20,597 nucleotides of DNA from Melampsora larici-populina 98AG31 (lineage: Eukaryota > Basidiomycota > Pucciniomycetes > Pucciniales > Melampsoraceae): assembly GCF_000204055.1 (NCBI RefSeq), contig NW_006768919.1, forward strand, positions 17,750 through 38,346. The letters are read 5' to 3'. A model generated the notes under the pieces. It saw only the letters and a program-made list of their open reading frames with translations. It was not told where the DNA came from and did not search any database. The position numbers and the translations under genes are program-made. Positions 19,521 through 20,597 of this stretch are shown piece by piece; within the stretch, counting starts at the first letter, position 1; every line of letters begins with the position of its first letter.

Positions 19521-20146
19521 ATGGACCCAAGTGAATCACCAGCTGTGGATGTCACCACAAAGGATCCAAGCTCTCGAACTACAAACAAACCCGCCAACGA
19601 TATGGGGAAGATCATTCCCTGTAACCCTACTGCAGCGGGTACTAGTTCTGCCAAAACACCAAATGCCGAAATTCCGTCACCTCCAGCTGGAGGTTCTTAC
19701 CCAAGCCGCGCTGCCGCCAAGATCTTTCTCAAGGAATTTGCCAGTGCGAATCAATATGCCTTATCATCCCTCGATTCAAAACCAAGGATGATCAAGTGGA
19801 AATGTATTCTTGGCCCGAATCAAAAGCAGACCCTGGCTGCTTCGAAAGATCCTTCGATCACGATTCCGACCTGTCCGTTTCGAGTATCAGCCAAGTATAT
19901 CTCAAGTGATGCAAGTTGGACCATCATTCTCAATCATGACAGTCATGACCATGGGCCCATTCCCAACCTTAAACCACCTTAGCTCCCTTCTCTCACATTG
20001 GTGCCCCCTAAGAAACGAAAACAAAGAAGCAATGCCATACTCCTCGACCTAACTATGGAATCTGACAATGACGACACCGAGAACCATAATCGAGATCCTT
20101 TGGACAATTACGACACTCTGATCAAGGAGATGATACGGAATGCGAG
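19521..20146 (+). pseudogene. Zinc-binding (WRKY-GCM1/FAR1-like) N-terminus of a Mutator-type protein, interrupted
   Basis: ATG 19521 follows CATCACAAC. The N-terminus is Ser/Pro/Thr-rich, followed by KIFLKEFASANQYALSSLDS, then KWKCILGP, TCPFRVSAKY, SWTIILNHDSHDHG. The C...C-PF...W...H-x-x-H-x-H spacing matches the zinc-binding WRKY-GCM1/FLYWCH-type domain at the front of FAR1/Mutator-like transposases. TAG at 19980-19982 stops the frame after 153 residues, but the same frame reopens with PPKKRKQRSN, SDNDDTENHN and YDTLIKEMIRNAR to a likely GTGTGT donor at 20147. So this is either a nonsense-interrupted longer protein or a genuine short protein ending at 19982. No catalytic transposase domain is visible downstream. 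Confidence 0.5.
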
Positions 20147-20597
20147 GTGTGTCAAAGTGACAATTCAATTTTCAAAAATTGAAATTTCAGAATCCCCGGG
20201 TCAGAAATTGATAAAACTGGAATAAACATCAGATCTAACCCCAATACTGGTCTGAAACCGCCTGTATTGGGGATAAAACCTATCTTTCTGCCAGTTTTCA
20301 CAATTTCCAGACCACAACTCAAATATCGACCACTGACTTGGCACTTTGGCACAAATATTACATGAAAATTTCAAGAAATCAATTTTCATCATGTCAAACT
20401 TCACATATGTATAAAACAACAAAACCCAATACCTAACCGTACCACAAGTTCACCTTTTGGGTAAATGCACACCCATCAAAACCTAATGTGATCATTACTA
20501 CGATCCCTACCGAGTCAACCATAGAGAAAATTTACAACCAATCACTATCAGCTTTCACCTATTCCAAAAATCTAACTTGTCAAACCAACTCAACACA
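20147..20597. other. Right-edge stretch, possible 3' continuation, no firm gene
   Basis: A 44-nt GT-AG gap (20147-20190) would splice into a further open frame ending at TGA 20363-20365, but that peptide (IPGSEIDKTGINIRSN onwards) has no recognised motif. A 9-bp hairpin CCCCAATAC / GTATTGGGG lies at 20239-20272. Nothing recognisable follows to the window end. Confidence 0.3.

Overview
The window looks like nuclear DNA of a rust fungus (Pucciniales). The evidence is AT-rich sequence, genes cut by short 60-86 nt GT-AG introns, a KDZ-type transposase with the CxC1 cysteine motif, a rust-type Tet-like 2OG-Fe(II) oxygenase, and abundant decayed or non-autonomous mobile DNA. No tRNA, rRNA, operon or bacterial signal was seen. 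Family names come from reading translated motifs; no database search was possible.

Layout. 1-2600 (minus): a multi-exon KDZ transposase running off the left edge. Its middle is missing, and a 20-bp-period palindrome array (1829-1936) sits where the CxC1 exon breaks off. 2601-3279: divergent intergenic region with a perfect 24-bp-arm hairpin. 3280-5366 (plus): an intact five-exon gene for a 595-residue acidic protein with an HMG-box-like segment. 5400-5990: more palindrome arrays and a hairpin. 6000-7730: AT-rich, no gene, with a 138-bp tandem duplication. 7738-8927: a 1190-bp foldback element with an 8-bp target duplication. 8936-12430: no convincing gene, but one GC-rich block with stacked hairpins near 10.4 kb. 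12430-14020 (minus): a decayed, intron-containing copy of the mitochondrial Glu-tRNA(Gln) amidotransferase subunit B gene (GatB/PET112). 14657-15253: a second copy of a hairpin repeat also found at 6.84 kb, another 24-bp-arm hairpin and a palindrome array. 15390-16851 (minus): a Tet-like 2OG-Fe(II) oxygenase, three exons visible. 17540-18183 (minus): an unidentified, broken coding remnant. 18340-19410: the largest palindrome array. 19521-20146 (plus): a truncated zinc-binding protein resembling the DNA-binding end of Mutator/FAR1-type transposases.

The KDZ transposase, the HMG-like gene, the Tet-like oxygenase and the TTCAC-n-GTGAA arrays occupy the two flanks. The central 6.95-14.65 kb block lacks those arrays and carries the GatB relic and the foldback element. 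KDZ transposons and TET/JBP oxygenases are known to co-expand in basidiomycetes, so the flanks may be parts of one element family interrupted by other DNA. That link is inference.
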